Below are positions 25,301-34,402 of a stretch of 64,000 bases of DNA, one piece after another. The stretch's first letter is position 1. Each line of letters opens with the position of its first letter. The notes under the pieces are model-generated. The model saw only the letters and a program-made list of their open reading frames with translations, did not search any database and was not told where the DNA came from. The position numbers and the translations under genes are program-made. The stretch comes from Saccharibacter floricola DSM 15669 (GTDB taxonomy: Bacteria; Pseudomonadota; Alphaproteobacteria; Acetobacterales; Acetobacteraceae), in contig NZ_KB899343.1 in NCBI RefSeq assembly GCF_000378165.1, positions 1 to 64,000 on the forward strand, written 5' to 3'.

Positions 25301-25589
25301 GACAGTTGAAGATGGGCAGTTGAGCAACGCAATCCTTGGGGCTACCCTTGAGGGGAATGTTGATATTGTTGCCCAGCATCTTTCTCTGCAAGGAACGGTC
25401 TCGCCGCTTTTTGGGTTGAACCATGCGGCTGGGGGCTTGTTTGGTATGCGGTCGTTTTTTGCCCCAGAAAAGGGTAGTGGTGTGATGGCACTGACCTACA
25501 CGTTGGACGGCACTTTTGATAAACCGACCTTTCAGACTTATCCGCTTTCCGTCTTCCTCCCAGGAATGTTACGCCATATCTTGCAGTGA
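22320..25589 (+). CDS. Large AsmA/YhdP-like envelope protein
   Basis: 1089 residues from the ATG at 22320. A membrane anchor (about 24-50) is followed by a long periplasmic region rich in beta-strands. The C-terminal part (about 960-1080) has the AsmA/YhdP features ERDRFENLAGSATVKMQHTVMTVEDGQLSN and LSLQGTVSPLFGLN. Proteins of this group are hydrophobic-groove bridges thought to carry phospholipid between inner and outer membranes (YhdP, TamB, AsmA). A second AsmA-like gene is 2.4 kb downstream. The stop overlaps the possible rarA start (TGATG). YhdP is the nearest named relative in architecture, but exact orthology is not shown. Confidence 0.85.
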   Translation: MSDTDRPAQQRSGAWRWLRWCVIGLFLPLAIIAVLLCFVLWRLAQSPLDVTALSQRWEPVAVQLTAGQPPVGYVHWGKILLGWSPHRQHIPAGLLLRVEHVNLVQGDGRVLNQLEHVAAVLNLAALLRGHVAFRAVRVSGAQFALKHYEDGTIAPDIIGFPRKSLTSRKKGNSLAFLDADALRDVEISNLSVTMRDAQRADAVMHFHMPALAVHYRRHFGWQGHIEGAFHWGQEDVPFQLNAQSVREGLTHLSLDVHPFVPARLAGWLPQVDAHDMKRWQLPVQLHAEGDVQPKGMGGRPLNLQAEFSLGAGDILQTDHDPLHLQEGHGRFDVRWQGNQPLQHVVLDQGRIRLVMRDGHHQLVPVMLSSHVQIDDMVHPSAVDIAVQARIPAFDFATLGSIWPYGMAKGARRWITTNMTEGRGDGLAIDAQLHSATGLKGLSVQRLEGQLKGHALSVSWLRPVQPVTNVEASARFLDPNTLQIDVAHGQLSDGQHATIAVPRGRITLSGILRRHSQFAHIQLGLDGAFPSFLNVLSHPRLHLLSNHPLSLRQQAGKIAGELSVSLPLDKSVKMGDIHFDAQAQCQNITFDSPALGAVKGGKGQLQVTSQAIRFQGKADIRHIPVDVVAEERFQANEPGRVLRSVRAQTALDTVLLRKMGLSLPAGMMSGAAPVTAVYVQKGLGHKHRQGEVQINADFTPVALRVPSWVKPAGVRTSLSAHIRTLDARIQAVTNLRAQGPGLSLVGGAMVKKGRVFGVRVDHMTLGRNVGRLQASWPIGAKDNTPYHIDVTAESLDVSPWFQAHQSSTGAPRSSHLPHRGYAKPLLPSGEWAVSLQSGRVFYRQDKALTDMSATVAWKGRRLEQAVFHAKGPHVLSVQLEPDSQEKQSHVLKADIGNLSSLVKELEGYQQLEGGHVHLEGWFTASSPSSNDYGMWGLGLGPFTGHMRVHDLALDHPPAALTAATVFAPLHWGQIERDRFENLAGSATVKMQHTVMTVEDGQLSNAILGATLEGNVDIVAQHLSLQGTVSPLFGLNHAAGGLFGMRSFFAPEKGSGVMALTYTLDGTFDKPTFQTYPLSVFLPGMLRHILQ

Positions 25590-27019
25590 TGGGCGATAAC
25601 GATGGAATGCCGATAGGTCAGGATGGTGAGAAGAATATGGATATGACAGCCGATACGTCTGATCTTTTTGGGGCTTCCTCTCCTTCGTCAGACATAGCTC
25701 CTCGTCAGACCTCCTCGGGTCAGGGGCGTCGTTCTGCCCCTCGGACGCAACCGTTGGCTGATCGTCTCCGTCCGACACGGCTGGAAGATGTGCGTGGGCA
25801 AGAGCATCTTCTTGCAGAAGACGGCACGCTGACACGTATGCTCTCGCGTGGTACGCTGCCGAGCTTGATTTTATGGGGCGGCCCCGGCTGTGGTAAAACC
25901 ACGATAGCTCGTCTGTTAGCCTCACAGGCCGGGTTGTTTTACGCGCAGCTTTCCGCTGTTTTTTCTGGCGTTGCGGATTTACGGAAGGCGTTTGAAGAAG
26001 CTGATAAACGCCTTGATAGCACCGGCAAGGGTACGCTGCTTTTTGTTGATGAAATCCATCGTTTTAACCGCACGCAGCAAGATAGTTTTCTCCCTTATGT
26101 GGAGCGTGGCACGGTCGTACTGGTTGGTGCCACAACGGAAAACCCTTCTTTTGCGCTAAATTCCGCTTTGTTATCACGTTGTCAGGTGCTTGTTCTCAAT
26201 CGCCTTGATGATGCAGCCCTTGAAGGGCTTCTGACCCATGCAGAACAGCTTACGGAACGAACTCTCCCCTTAACGCGTGAAGGGCGAGCATCTTTACGGG
26301 CGATGGCCGATGGGGATGGGCGTTATTTGCTTAATATGGTGGAGCAGCTCCTCACACTCACCACGCAAGAGGATGCGCGTCATCTAGGGCCGCAAGAGCT
26401 GGCGAAAGTGCTTGCGCGACGCCCTGTCCTTTATGACCGAGATCGCGAAGAACATTATAATCTGATCTCTGCTCTCCATAAATCGCTCCGTGGGAGTGAC
26501 CCAGACGCGGCCCTGTATTGGTTTGCGCGTATGTTAGAAGGTGGGGAAGACCCGCGCTATATTGCGCGCCGCTTGGTGCGCTTTGCAGCAGAAGATATTG
26601 GAGAGGCCGACCCGTCGTCTTTGCCTCTCGCGCAAGCAGCAGCGCAGGCTTATGAGCGTTTGGGCTCGCCAGAAGGAGAGGTTCCTCTTGCACAAGCGGT
26701 GGTGCATATGGCCGTCGCCTCAAAATCGAATGGGGTGTATGCGGGCTATAAAGCGGCGCGAGCTTTGGCCAAAAAGACGGGGAGCCTTATTCCACCAGCT
26801 CATATTCGTAATGCGCCGACGGGGTTGATGAAAGACCTCGGTTATGGGGAAGGGTACGAATACGATCATAATCATGAAGACGGCGTTTCGGGGCAAAATT
26901 ACTTCCCTGATGGGATGGAACGCGTCCAACTTTACCACCCTGTTAATCGTGGATTTGAAGAAAGGATCATAAAACGTCTGGACATGTTGGCTCAGAAACG
27001 GGCATCTCGCCAATCATGA
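25589..27019 (+). CDS. rarA: Replication-associated recombination protein A (AAA+ ATPase)
   Basis: 476 residues from the ATG at 25589 overlapping the previous stop; an ATG at 25637 (MDMTADTSD) is an equally possible start. RarA (MgsA) acts at stalled forks and interacts with SSB. Visible parts: PLADRLRPTRLEDVRGQEHLL, Walker A GGPGCGKTT, Walker B LLFVDEIHRFN, sensor 1 GATTENPSF, and the C-terminal tetramerisation region ending YHPVNRGFEERI. The N-terminal 45 residues are unstructured and Ser/Gln-rich. It overlaps the rluC-like gene by ATGA. Confidence 0.94.
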   Translation: MGDNDGMPIGQDGEKNMDMTADTSDLFGASSPSSDIAPRQTSSGQGRRSAPRTQPLADRLRPTRLEDVRGQEHLLAEDGTLTRMLSRGTLPSLILWGGPGCGKTTIARLLASQAGLFYAQLSAVFSGVADLRKAFEEADKRLDSTGKGTLLFVDEIHRFNRTQQDSFLPYVERGTVVLVGATTENPSFALNSALLSRCQVLVLNRLDDAALEGLLTHAEQLTERTLPLTREGRASLRAMADGDGRYLLNMVEQLLTLTTQEDARHLGPQELAKVLARRPVLYDRDREEHYNLISALHKSLRGSDPDAALYWFARMLEGGEDPRYIARRLVRFAAEDIGEADPSSLPLAQAAAQAYERLGSPEGEVPLAQAVVHMAVASKSNGVYAGYKAARALAKKTGSLIPPAHIRNAPTGLMKDLGYGEGYEYDHNHEDGVSGQNYFPDGMERVQLYHPVNRGFEERIIKRLDMLAQKRASRQS

Positions 27020-27987
27020 GTGTTGAAAACCGTATCATAAGCGAAGATGAGGCTGACCTACGCCTTGATCGTTGGTTCCGTCGTCATTACCCGAATTTGA
27101 CGCAAGGAGCTTTGCAGAAGCTGTGCCGTAAAGGGCAAGTGCGTGTTGATGGGAAGCGTGTTCAGGCGAATCATCGTCTTTTCCCGGGGCAGACTGTGCG
27201 TGTTCCGCCGCTGCCTGACCAAAGCCGTCCGGCTCCACCGCCACCGCCCGATCCAAATTTAACGCGGCGAATCGAGTCGATGATCTTGTATCAAGATGAT
27301 CAACTTATTGTGCTCAATAAACCTTCTGGTCTGGCGACACAGGGTGGGCCGGGTATTCATGAACATATTGATATGATGCTTGATGGGCTCCGTCCGCCGG
27401 GCGGGGATCGTCCACGTTTGGTGCATCGGATCGACCGTGACACGTCGGGCTTGCTGCTTTTAGCACGCACACCGGGGATTGCTGCAAAGTTGGCTGCTGC
27501 ATTTCGTAGCCGTTCGGTAGAGAAGACGTACTGGGCTATTGTAGTTGGGCGTCCGATGCCCGGTGATGGGGTGATTGATCAACCTCTTGCAAAGGTTGGT
27601 GCGGGTGGGGCAGCGCTCGTTGTGCCAGCAGACCGCCGCGATGAGGATGCGCAATCGGCCAAAAGTGCGTATGAGACGCTTGATGCCGCTGGGAAGCGCT
27701 TTAGCTGGCTGGCTTTGTCTCCGCTGACAGGGCGCACCCATCAGCTCCGTGTGCATTGTGAAAGCCTCGGGACGCCTATTTTAGGAGACCCTCGCTATGG
27801 CGCGAAGACGCCACACCCCACTGGTTTTGCAAAGCGGCTGCATCTTCATGCCCGCACGCTAACATTCCCGCATCCAGCGGGGGGAACACTGAGTGTGACA
27901 GCGCCGTTGCCAAAGCATATGGTGGACACATTCCGGATGCTTGGTTTTGTGGTGCAGGCGGCTCCTAAACCCAAACGCATTTCCTAA
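27016..27987 (+). CDS. RluC/RluD-family 23S rRNA pseudouridine synthase
   Basis: 323 residues. An N-terminal S4 RNA-binding domain (about 1-70: DLRLDRWFRRHYPNLTQGALQKLCRKGQVRVDG in outline) is followed by the RluA-type catalytic domain with HRIDRDTSGLLLLA, whose Asp is the catalytic nucleophile, and the LTGRTHQLRVH motif. It converts specific uridines in 23S rRNA to pseudouridine. The proline-rich linker after the S4 domain resembles RluC (positions 955/2504/2580), but RluD cannot be excluded from sequence alone. It is coupled to rarA by ATGA overlap. Confidence 0.9.
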   Translation: MSVENRIISEDEADLRLDRWFRRHYPNLTQGALQKLCRKGQVRVDGKRVQANHRLFPGQTVRVPPLPDQSRPAPPPPPDPNLTRRIESMILYQDDQLIVLNKPSGLATQGGPGIHEHIDMMLDGLRPPGGDRPRLVHRIDRDTSGLLLLARTPGIAAKLAAAFRSRSVEKTYWAIVVGRPMPGDGVIDQPLAKVGAGGAALVVPADRRDEDAQSAKSAYETLDAAGKRFSWLALSPLTGRTHQLRVHCESLGTPILGDPRYGAKTPHPTGFAKRLHLHARTLTFPHPAGGTLSVTAPLPKHMVDTFRMLGFVVQAAPKPKRIS

Positions 27988-28014
27988 TTTTTAAGACGCG
28001 AAAGGTCGCAGCTG

Positions 28015-30585
28015 ATGAAAAAGCTGGTCGGAATTTTGATCATGTTGGTCGTGATGCTTTTGGGCATCAGTATCGGAACCTATATGCTGATTGACCAAAA
28101 GGCTGTGCGTGACCATGTCACGCAGGCTTTTCATGAACAAACCGGCCTTGACCTCAAGATGGAAACGGCTTCGTTCCAGGTGTTCCCGTGGCCGTCCTTC
28201 CATGCAGGTCAGGTGGTCTTAACGCGTTCTGGTTGCACGCCTTTTGTGCAAGCTCGATCTGTTCATGCGGATATTTCTCTTCTGGCGTTGCTGCATCGGG
28301 AAGTATCGTTTCAGGACTTCACTGTAGAGAATGCTCAGATTACCCTGCATCGTACGCATGATGGTGTCTGTTCTTCTTGGCTCCCTTTCACGGCGGATGA
28401 CAAACCTGCAGCACGGAAAATGGGTGATGCTCCCTCAACAATCACTCCACATGCGCACTGGAAAGTCTCTTTTGACGCGCTCCATGTGACGAGCGCTCAG
28501 CTGTCTTGGCGTGATGATCATTCCAGCAAAGGGGAGGAACGCAGCGGCGGTTTCACGATTGCGTCGTTGGATTTACAGGGCATGCATAGTGTGAGCCCGT
28601 GGATTGACCTTCATGCGTATCATGGAGAAACGCCTTTCAATTTTAAGGGGCGTATGGGCTCTTTCCATCGCGTTCTTTCAGCGTCTACGCCTCAAGGTGA
28701 GCCATGGGGCTTTAGTCTTGGGCTGACGTTTGGAAAAGAAGGCCAGCAGGATCAGATGGTGATGGATGGTTCTTTTACAGACCCTCATCGTTTGAAAGGT
28801 TTACGCCTCAGCATGCAAGGCCATTGGGCAGATTTGCGCGATATAGAGCAATTATTCCCTCATATCGGGGTGCCAGCGGTGCAGTCTGTTGGTGGCATGG
28901 TAGATGTGCGTGAGCGTGATGAACCAGAGTTACCAGCGGGCGGGTTTCTTGAACGATTAGCGGCCCTACCGGGGAAGCTTTACCCAGTCCAGATGCATGT
29001 TCAGCTTGGTAGTGTCGATTTCCCACAAGGCACGCTCGGCATTGAAGCACCGTTGCATTTACGGCAATTACAAATGGATGCTGACGCGTCTCTTGCGCCA
29101 CTTACCATTCATGGAGACGCGGATTGGGGGCGCTTTTCGTGGGGGGTTCGCGCTCAGCTTGGCACGTTGGAAAAAAGCGTGGCAGCGTGGAAACAGCCGG
29201 ATCAGCCCACCGTTCCCCTGGAAGCAACCTTGCAAGGGCGTGATCGTAACCTCATGATGTTATTGAATCACCGTGAGCATAAAACAGCGGCCGAGCAAGA
29301 TGGTGTGCAGTTTCATGCTCAAGGGACATTGGGGCGACAGGCGAGTCAGCTGAGTTTTGATGGACAAGCCGATATGTTGCAGGCACCCGAGCTTCCGGGG
29401 ATTGAACAAGGGCTTTCTGGCACCATTGTACATGGCTTATCGCTAAACGGGCAGCTATCCGCAGGGGCGTTTTCACCTCAAGGGCTTAAACAGCTTGATG
29501 TGCATGATCTGCGTTTCGATAGTCGTGAAGTTGGGGGAGATGGGCGCTTTTCTATTACACGCCCCGTTGCCTCCCAACCGGCTTCTATTGAGGCTCATCT
29601 CCATTTAACGCATGCGGACGGAGACGCTCTCCTTCCTGCTTCTGTGCAAGGAGATGGAGAGGAGGCTTCCCCTTCGGCACAAGGATCGCAAGACCATTCT
29701 GATCGCCTTCAGGCCGTGCGTACCTTTCTTGATACGCATCATATCTTGCTGGATCTAACAGCTGATCAATTAGCGTTTTATGGAATGGATTACCGCGACG
29801 CTCATATAACCTTAGCTCTTGGGGACCGCCGCCTGTTGGTTGATCCATTAAAGGCCAGTGTTGGTGGGGTAGCGCTCTCAGCGAAAGTCGAGATTGATAA
29901 CACCACGCATCCGACGACGGTGCGTGTGCAAGCAAGCCCATGGATGATGCCGTCAACGCAGTTCTTCCAACTTATTGGGCAATCTCCTGTCTTTGAGGGG
30001 CCTGTGCAGCTTGATGGTGCGCTTGAGACCCAAGGGGACACGCAAGAGGCTCTTCTCTCATCCCTAGAAGGCGCGATGGGACTTTCTGTGGTGAAGGGGC
30101 AGATTCATACTTCTGTTCTTGCTCCTCTGGCAGGTCCCGCCGCAGCATTCTTAAAGCTGGGGAATGGAACGATGGGCCTGCGTTGTGCGGCTGTTCGGGT
30201 TAATCTCCATCATGGGCAGGGCGTGTTGGAAGCGCTCGGTGCACAGACAAAGCATTTCCTCGTGAAGGGGCATGGGCAGGTCAAACTTGATGATGGTGCT
30301 TTGTCATTGCAGCTCCTGCCACATGTCAGCTTGGCCGGGAATGAGATGAGCATGCCGATACGTGTTGCTGGGACGATCACAGCACCGCAAATAACATCGC
30401 TCCGCACAGAAGGTGGGCAAAACCAGCTTGATATTGGCCAAGGCACGGAAGCGGAGGATCTTTGCCAAGAGGTGATTAGTAAAGCGCGTGATGGCCACGA
30501 TGGTTTGCCTATTCCGGCTTTGTCAGGGGAGCATTCTCGCACCAGTGATATTCTCAAAGCCCTTGGGATTGGAGGAAAGCCGTGA
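28015..30585 (+). CDS. AsmA-family envelope protein
   Basis: 856 residues. An N-terminal membrane anchor (MKKLVGILIMLVVMLLGISI) is followed by the AsmA N-terminal signature: short helix RDHVTQAFHEQTGLDLKM, then FQVFPWPSFHAGQVVLT. The C-terminal part contains LSSLEGAMGLSVVKGQIH and LNLHHGQG-like features of the AsmA_2 region. AsmA proteins are inner-membrane anchored and affect outer membrane lipid and protein assembly. Its stop overlaps the ATP12 start (GTGA). It is the second AsmA-like protein in this block. Confidence 0.88.
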   Translation: MKKLVGILIMLVVMLLGISIGTYMLIDQKAVRDHVTQAFHEQTGLDLKMETASFQVFPWPSFHAGQVVLTRSGCTPFVQARSVHADISLLALLHREVSFQDFTVENAQITLHRTHDGVCSSWLPFTADDKPAARKMGDAPSTITPHAHWKVSFDALHVTSAQLSWRDDHSSKGEERSGGFTIASLDLQGMHSVSPWIDLHAYHGETPFNFKGRMGSFHRVLSASTPQGEPWGFSLGLTFGKEGQQDQMVMDGSFTDPHRLKGLRLSMQGHWADLRDIEQLFPHIGVPAVQSVGGMVDVRERDEPELPAGGFLERLAALPGKLYPVQMHVQLGSVDFPQGTLGIEAPLHLRQLQMDADASLAPLTIHGDADWGRFSWGVRAQLGTLEKSVAAWKQPDQPTVPLEATLQGRDRNLMMLLNHREHKTAAEQDGVQFHAQGTLGRQASQLSFDGQADMLQAPELPGIEQGLSGTIVHGLSLNGQLSAGAFSPQGLKQLDVHDLRFDSREVGGDGRFSITRPVASQPASIEAHLHLTHADGDALLPASVQGDGEEASPSAQGSQDHSDRLQAVRTFLDTHHILLDLTADQLAFYGMDYRDAHITLALGDRRLLVDPLKASVGGVALSAKVEIDNTTHPTTVRVQASPWMMPSTQFFQLIGQSPVFEGPVQLDGALETQGDTQEALLSSLEGAMGLSVVKGQIHTSVLAPLAGPAAAFLKLGNGTMGLRCAAVRVNLHHGQGVLEALGAQTKHFLVKGHGQVKLDDGALSLQLLPHVSLAGNEMSMPIRVAGTITAPQITSLRTEGGQNQLDIGQGTEAEDLCQEVISKARDGHDGLPIPALSGEHSRTSDILKALGIGGKP

Positions 30586-31283
30586 GCCAGCCACGTAAAC
30601 GTTTTTGGAAAGAGGTTACTTTAGACACGCAGAAGGGCGGTTTATACGCGCCGGCCTTGGATGGCCGTCCTGTCAAACTTCCTAAAGGCACGACACTGGC
30701 AGTGGCCTCTAAGGCTTTAGGGCAGGCTTTAGTGAAGGAGTGGCAGGCGATCGAGCCTAAAGCGCCCTTTACGCCAGAGGAACTGCCTCTCACGCGTATG
30801 AGTGGCACACGGATTGAGCGTGTGGCACCATATATGGACGAGATGCGGGAGCAGCTCTTGGCCTATGGATTGGATGACGCGTTATGTTATCGCTCTGCTG
30901 CGCAGGATGAACAGCTTGTCGGGCGGGTGCTGGCATGGGCGAAGCATCATCATGCTTTGTCCCCCGATGCCACAACAGGGATTATGCCGCTCTCTCATCC
31001 CCAAGCGTATCAAGACGGGCTAGCCCGTTTATTAGGCACGCTCGATGCAGATACGCTGGCGGCATTAGGTGTTATTGCCCCTGTTTTTGGGAGCTTGTTG
31101 CTAGCTTTTGCGGTTATATATGACGTGTTGAGCTTGGAAGAGGCGGTAGCACTTGGACAAGCGGATGAGCGCTATCAGCTTAAGAAATGGGGGCATGACG
31201 CGGAAATGGCCCAAACGCTTGAGCGCAAAGAGCACGATATTCGTGAGGCGATGCAGTTTCTTTCGCTCGTGCGGCAAGGCTGA
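30582..31283 (+). CDS. ATP12-family F1-ATPase assembly chaperone
   Basis: 233 residues from a GTG overlapping the AsmA stop. It matches the ATP12 family, which binds the F1 alpha subunit before assembly of the ATP synthase and is shared by alphaproteobacteria and mitochondria. Landmarks: RKRFWKEVTLD, LDGRPVKLPKGT, and YGLDDALCYRS(A)AQDEQLV. Like most alphaproteobacterial members it lacks an export signal. The gene ends the plus-strand run, facing ispDF. Confidence 0.9.
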   Translation: MSQPRKRFWKEVTLDTQKGGLYAPALDGRPVKLPKGTTLAVASKALGQALVKEWQAIEPKAPFTPEELPLTRMSGTRIERVAPYMDEMREQLLAYGLDDALCYRSAAQDEQLVGRVLAWAKHHHALSPDATTGIMPLSHPQAYQDGLARLLGTLDADTLAALGVIAPVFGSLLLAFAVIYDVLSLEEAVALGQADERYQLKKWGHDAEMAQTLERKEHDIREAMQFLSLVRQG

Positions 31284-31290
31284 ATAGTCT

Positions 31291-31324
31291 CAAAAGAAAA
31301 AGCCCCCTTTTGGAAAAGGGGGCT
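31291..31324 (-). terminator. Intrinsic terminator of ispDF
   Basis: An 11-bp stem (31301-31311 with 31314-31324: AGCCCCCTTTT/AAAAGGGGGCT) is followed on the minus strand by TTTTTCTTTTG. It sits between convergent ATP12 and ispDF and may block read-through both ways. Confidence 0.9.
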
Positions 31325-31337
31325 GACGTGAGAGGGA

Positions 31338-32561
31338 TTATTCTCCGCTATCAGGCACCATAAGGCTGACAGCAGCTGTCGCGGCAATGCCTTCTTCCCG
31401 TCCTGTAAAGCCCAGACGTTCTGACGTTGTAGCCTTGACAGAAATACGGCTGACATTGACCTTAAGAAGCTCCGCGAGGCGTTCGCGCATAGCTTGGGCA
31501 TGAGGGCCGATCTTGGGGCGTTCGCAAATGATGGTGATATCAGCATTGACTAACATGCCACCCTTGGAGCGGATAAGGTCTCCGGCATGGACAAGGAAAC
31601 GTGCGGAATCCATGTCGCGCCATTTATCATCACTGGGGGGGAAATGCCGTCCAATGTCCCCTTCAGCGAGGGCCCCATAGATAGCATCACAGAGTGTATG
31701 AATGCCCACATCAGCGTCAGAATGCCCGGCGAGGCCGCGTTCATGGGGGATATCAATCCCACAAAGAATAAGCTTACGATTTTCGGCAAAAGCGTGGACA
31801 TCGTAGCCCAGCCCAACGCGGGGCAGCATAGGGGGTTGGTTTTGGTCCATGACACGGTCGAGACGCATCAAATCCTCCGAAACAGTCAGTTTAATAATAT
31901 CTTCTGAGCCCATAACAATGGCGACATGATGCCCAGCATGTTCCAGTAGCCCTGCATCGTCTGTCAGCGCGGTGCGATGGCGATGATGGAGCTCACGCAG
32001 AAGAGGGAAGGAGAAACCTTGTGGGGTTTGTGCGCGCCAGAGCCCTGCACGGGAAACGGTGCCTGTAATGAGGTCGTTCTCGACCTTCTTAAGTGTGTCG
32101 CTCACTGGAAGGGCGGGAATGACCCCCTTATGCTGCTCTAAAGCCGCGATCGTGTCGGTTATGACGCGGGCTGGGACGTAGGGGCGTGCCCCATCATGGA
32201 CAAGAACGAGGTCTGGTGGTTCGGGTAGTTGAGCGAGCGCGTCCAGACCGGCCCTGACACTATCATGGCGTTCTGCACCACCATCGACGGGAGGGAGCAC
32301 GTCGAGTCCCTTAAGCGCTTCAGCGAGCAGAGGATCACTCCCGACAGGTTGAACGACGTCAACATGGGGCAGCAAGCTTAGGGCTGCATGGCGAATAACA
32401 GGAAGGCCACGAAGCGTATGGAACTGTTTGCTGATTGGCTGTGATGCGCCTTTTTCGTGCGTAGTTGCCGGGGCGCTCGCAGCAAAACGGCGCCCACGAC
32501 CAGCGGCCAAGAGGAGGGCTGCAACACGTTTACGACGATAGGGTGCAGAAGAGGCGTTCAA
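31338..32561 (-). CDS. ispDF: Bifunctional IspD/IspF isoprenoid biosynthesis enzyme
   Basis: 407 residues joining two enzymes of the non-mevalonate (MEP) pathway. The N-terminal IspD domain (1-240) has the nucleotide-binding [20 protein letters not shown] and a TPQGF motif; it makes CDP-methylerythritol. The C-terminal IspF domain (from [13 protein letters not shown] to the end) has the metal ligands Asp and His in DVH, HSDADVG, and [21 protein letters not shown]; it makes the 2,4-cyclodiphosphate. This fusion is common in alphaproteobacteria. The IspD part carries a small insertion ([14 protein letters not shown]) after the first loop. It is followed by a strong terminator. Confidence 0.95.
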   Translation of the reverse strand: MNASSAPYRRKRVAALLLAAGRGRRFAASAPATTHEKGASQPISKQFHTLRGLPVIRHAALSLLPHVDVVQPVGSDPLLAEALKGLDVLPPVDGGAERHDSVRAGLDALAQLPEPPDLVLVHDGARPYVPARVITDTIAALEQHKGVIPALPVSDTLKKVENDLITGTVSRAGLWRAQTPQGFSFPLLRELHHRHRTALTDDAGLLEHAGHHVAIVMGSEDIIKLTVSEDLMRLDRVMDQNQPPMLPRVGLGYDVHAFAENRKLILCGIDIPHERGLAGHSDADVGIHTLCDAIYGALAEGDIGRHFPPSDDKWRDMDSARFLVHAGDLIRSKGGMLVNADITIICERPKIGPHAQAMRERLAELLKVNVSRISVKATTSERLGFTGREEGIAATAAVSLMVPDSGE

Positions 32562-32579
32562 GGCAGCAAAGTCCTTTTC

Positions 32580-33053
32580 TTAATGGATGAGGCCGCCATG
32601 ATGGGGGCTATCAAGACTGACAGTGGGGATGGTGATGTCAAAATGTTGCCGACTATCGGGTGCGATCATATGAAAGAGCCCTTTCATAAACCCGGTTGGG
32701 GTTTTGAGCTCGGCACCTGACGTATATTGGTACTGTCCTTTGGCGGCAATAAAGGGCTGTTCCCCGACCACACCAAGCCCCTGCGTGTCTTCCCGTTGGC
32801 CGTTTGCGTCAAGTGTTGTCCAGCTGCGTGACAAGAGTTGCAGATTTTCAGAGCTGCCATTGTCAATAACGACATGGTACAGCCACGCATACTCGCCGTC
32901 TTCTGGTGTGGAATGCTCTTCCAGCCAAAAGGTGCGTACGCTGACGACAACATCATGTGTTGTCGCCGTATAGCAAGGAGGGGCCTTGAACTCTTCAGCT
33001 GTATCTAGGTCAAAGCGCGTTGTTGTGGCTGTATGGGATGAATCGTCAGACAT
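32580..33053 (-). CDS. apaG: ApaG protein
   Basis: 157 residues. The single ApaG domain (about 30-150) is an all-beta, immunoglobulin-like fold with AWLYHVVIDNGS, LLSRSWTTLDANG, GLGVVGEQPFIAAKGQYQYTSGAELKTP in outline, and a G-rich C-terminal end. ApaG is linked to Co2+/Mg2+ resistance and, from structure, to phosphate or nucleotide binding. The first 25 residues are a polar extension. It is downstream of metZ and upstream of ispDF on the same strand, with short gaps, so co-transcription is possible. Confidence 0.92.
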   Translation of the reverse strand: MSDDSSHTATTTRFDLDTAEEFKAPPCYTATTHDVVVSVRTFWLEEHSTPEDGEYAWLYHVVIDNGSSENLQLLSRSWTTLDANGQREDTQGLGVVGEQPFIAAKGQYQYTSGAELKTPTGFMKGLFHMIAPDSRQHFDITIPTVSLDSPHHGGLIH

Positions 33054-33104
33054 GACGCCTTTCTAGAATCATCCCAGCCATTTGTCAGGTTCTTCTTCGT
33101 GCTC

Positions 33105-34316
33105 TTAGCCGGCTTTTATGGCTAAAGCAGCCTGAGCACCCCGTGTTAATTCATCAATAAGGTCTGCTGGGTCTTCTAATCCGACGGAGAAGCGGATGGA
33201 ACCATCGGTAATACGAAGCTGTGCGCGTTCTTCTTCCGTCAGTTTTTTATGTGTTGTGGTGGCAGGATGAGTGACCAAGCTTCGTGCATCACCAAGATTG
33301 TTTGAAATGGCGATAATAGAGAAGGCATTCATGCAGGCAAAAGCGCCCTCTTTGCCATTGGCGACTTCAAAAGCGATCATAGAACCGCCATCGCGCATTT
33401 GACGCTGGGCAATGGACGCTTGGGGATGATCTTTCCGGCCTGGGTAAAAGACTTTTGTCACACCGGGGAGTTCAGCGAGCGCATCAGCAACACGGGCTGC
33501 ATTACTGGCCATTTTTTGAGCGCGAAGATCCAGTGTTTCCATCCCCTTGAGGAGAACCCATGCATTAAAGGGGGAGAGCGTATTACCGGTATTGCGGGCA
33601 AAGGGCTGTAACTTTTCAGTGACCCATTCTTTGCTTCCCAAAACAGCGCCCCCCATTACGCGTCCTTGGCCGTCTAGGTGCTTGGTACAGGAGTAGATCA
33701 CAACGTCCGCTCCTAGCTCTAGCGGGCGTTGACCAACAGGGGTGGCAAAGACGTTATCGACCATAAAAACGGCCCCAGCCTTATGAGCACGTTCAGCAAT
33801 ACGCTGAATATCAAGCACATCCAGCATAGGGTTGGAGGGTGTTTCAATCAGCACAACAGATGTCGGTTGAGAGAGGGCTTCCTCCCATGCCTTATCATCG
33901 CGTCCATCAAGTAAGACGGTGTCGATGCCGTAGCTTGGGAGTAAATGGCTGAGCAGCCAGTGGGTGGAGCCAAACAGCGCGGAGGAGGCAACGACGCGGT
34001 CACCGGCTTTGAGCCCGGCTAATAGAGCGCAAGAAACGGCCCCCATGCCTGTTGAGGTCATCAAGCAGGCTTCTGCCCCTTCAAGCAGAGCGAGGCGCTC
34101 TTGCAACGTATCTACGGTTGGGTTGCCGTAGCGGGAATATTGCAGGTGATCAATGGTGCCTTCAAAAGTAGCCGCAGCTTGCTCGGCATTGTCATATACA
34201 AAGCCAGAGGTCAGGAAGAGCCCATCGGACGTTTCACCGTGAGGCGTGCGGTTACGGGCATCATGGAGTAGATGGGTCGCTGTGCGCCATGAAGATGAGT
34301 GTGTGTGAGATGACAT
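33105..34316 (-). CDS. metZ: O-succinylhomoserine sulfhydrylase
   Basis: 403 residues from the ATG at 34316, with GGAGGGATCCTCT before it; an in-frame start at 34334 is less likely. It is a PLP enzyme of the Cys/Met metabolism family that makes homocysteine directly from O-succinylhomoserine and sulfide. Visible: SRYGNPTV, STGMGAVS, ETPSNPMLDV, DNVFATPV and the PLP lysine K212 in SCTKHLDGQGRVMGG. Choice of MetZ over cystathionine gamma-synthase rests on overall pattern (FLTSGFVY, HLQYSRYGNP) and on the SAM-II riboswitch in its leader, a known methionine-gene context in alphaproteobacteria. Confidence 0.92.
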   Translation of the reverse strand: MSSHTHSSSWRTATHLLHDARNRTPHGETSDGLFLTSGFVYDNAEQAAATFEGTIDHLQYSRYGNPTVDTLQERLALLEGAEACLMTSTGMGAVSCALLAGLKAGDRVVASSALFGSTHWLLSHLLPSYGIDTVLLDGRDDKAWEEALSQPTSVVLIETPSNPMLDVLDIQRIAERAHKAGAVFMVDNVFATPVGQRPLELGADVVIYSCTKHLDGQGRVMGGAVLGSKEWVTEKLQPFARNTGNTLSPFNAWVLLKGMETLDLRAQKMASNAARVADALAELPGVTKVFYPGRKDHPQASIAQRQMRDGGSMIAFEVANGKEGAFACMNAFSIIAISNNLGDARSLVTHPATTTHKKLTEEERAQLRITDGSIRFSVGLEDPADLIDELTRGAQAALAIKAG

Positions 34317-34402
34317 AGAGGATCCCTCCATCAATATCTGCGCATTGCCAAGCGCAAACGCTGTGGTGGGCCGTGGAAGTCCTGCTCTTTTAAGGGGAGA
34401 AA

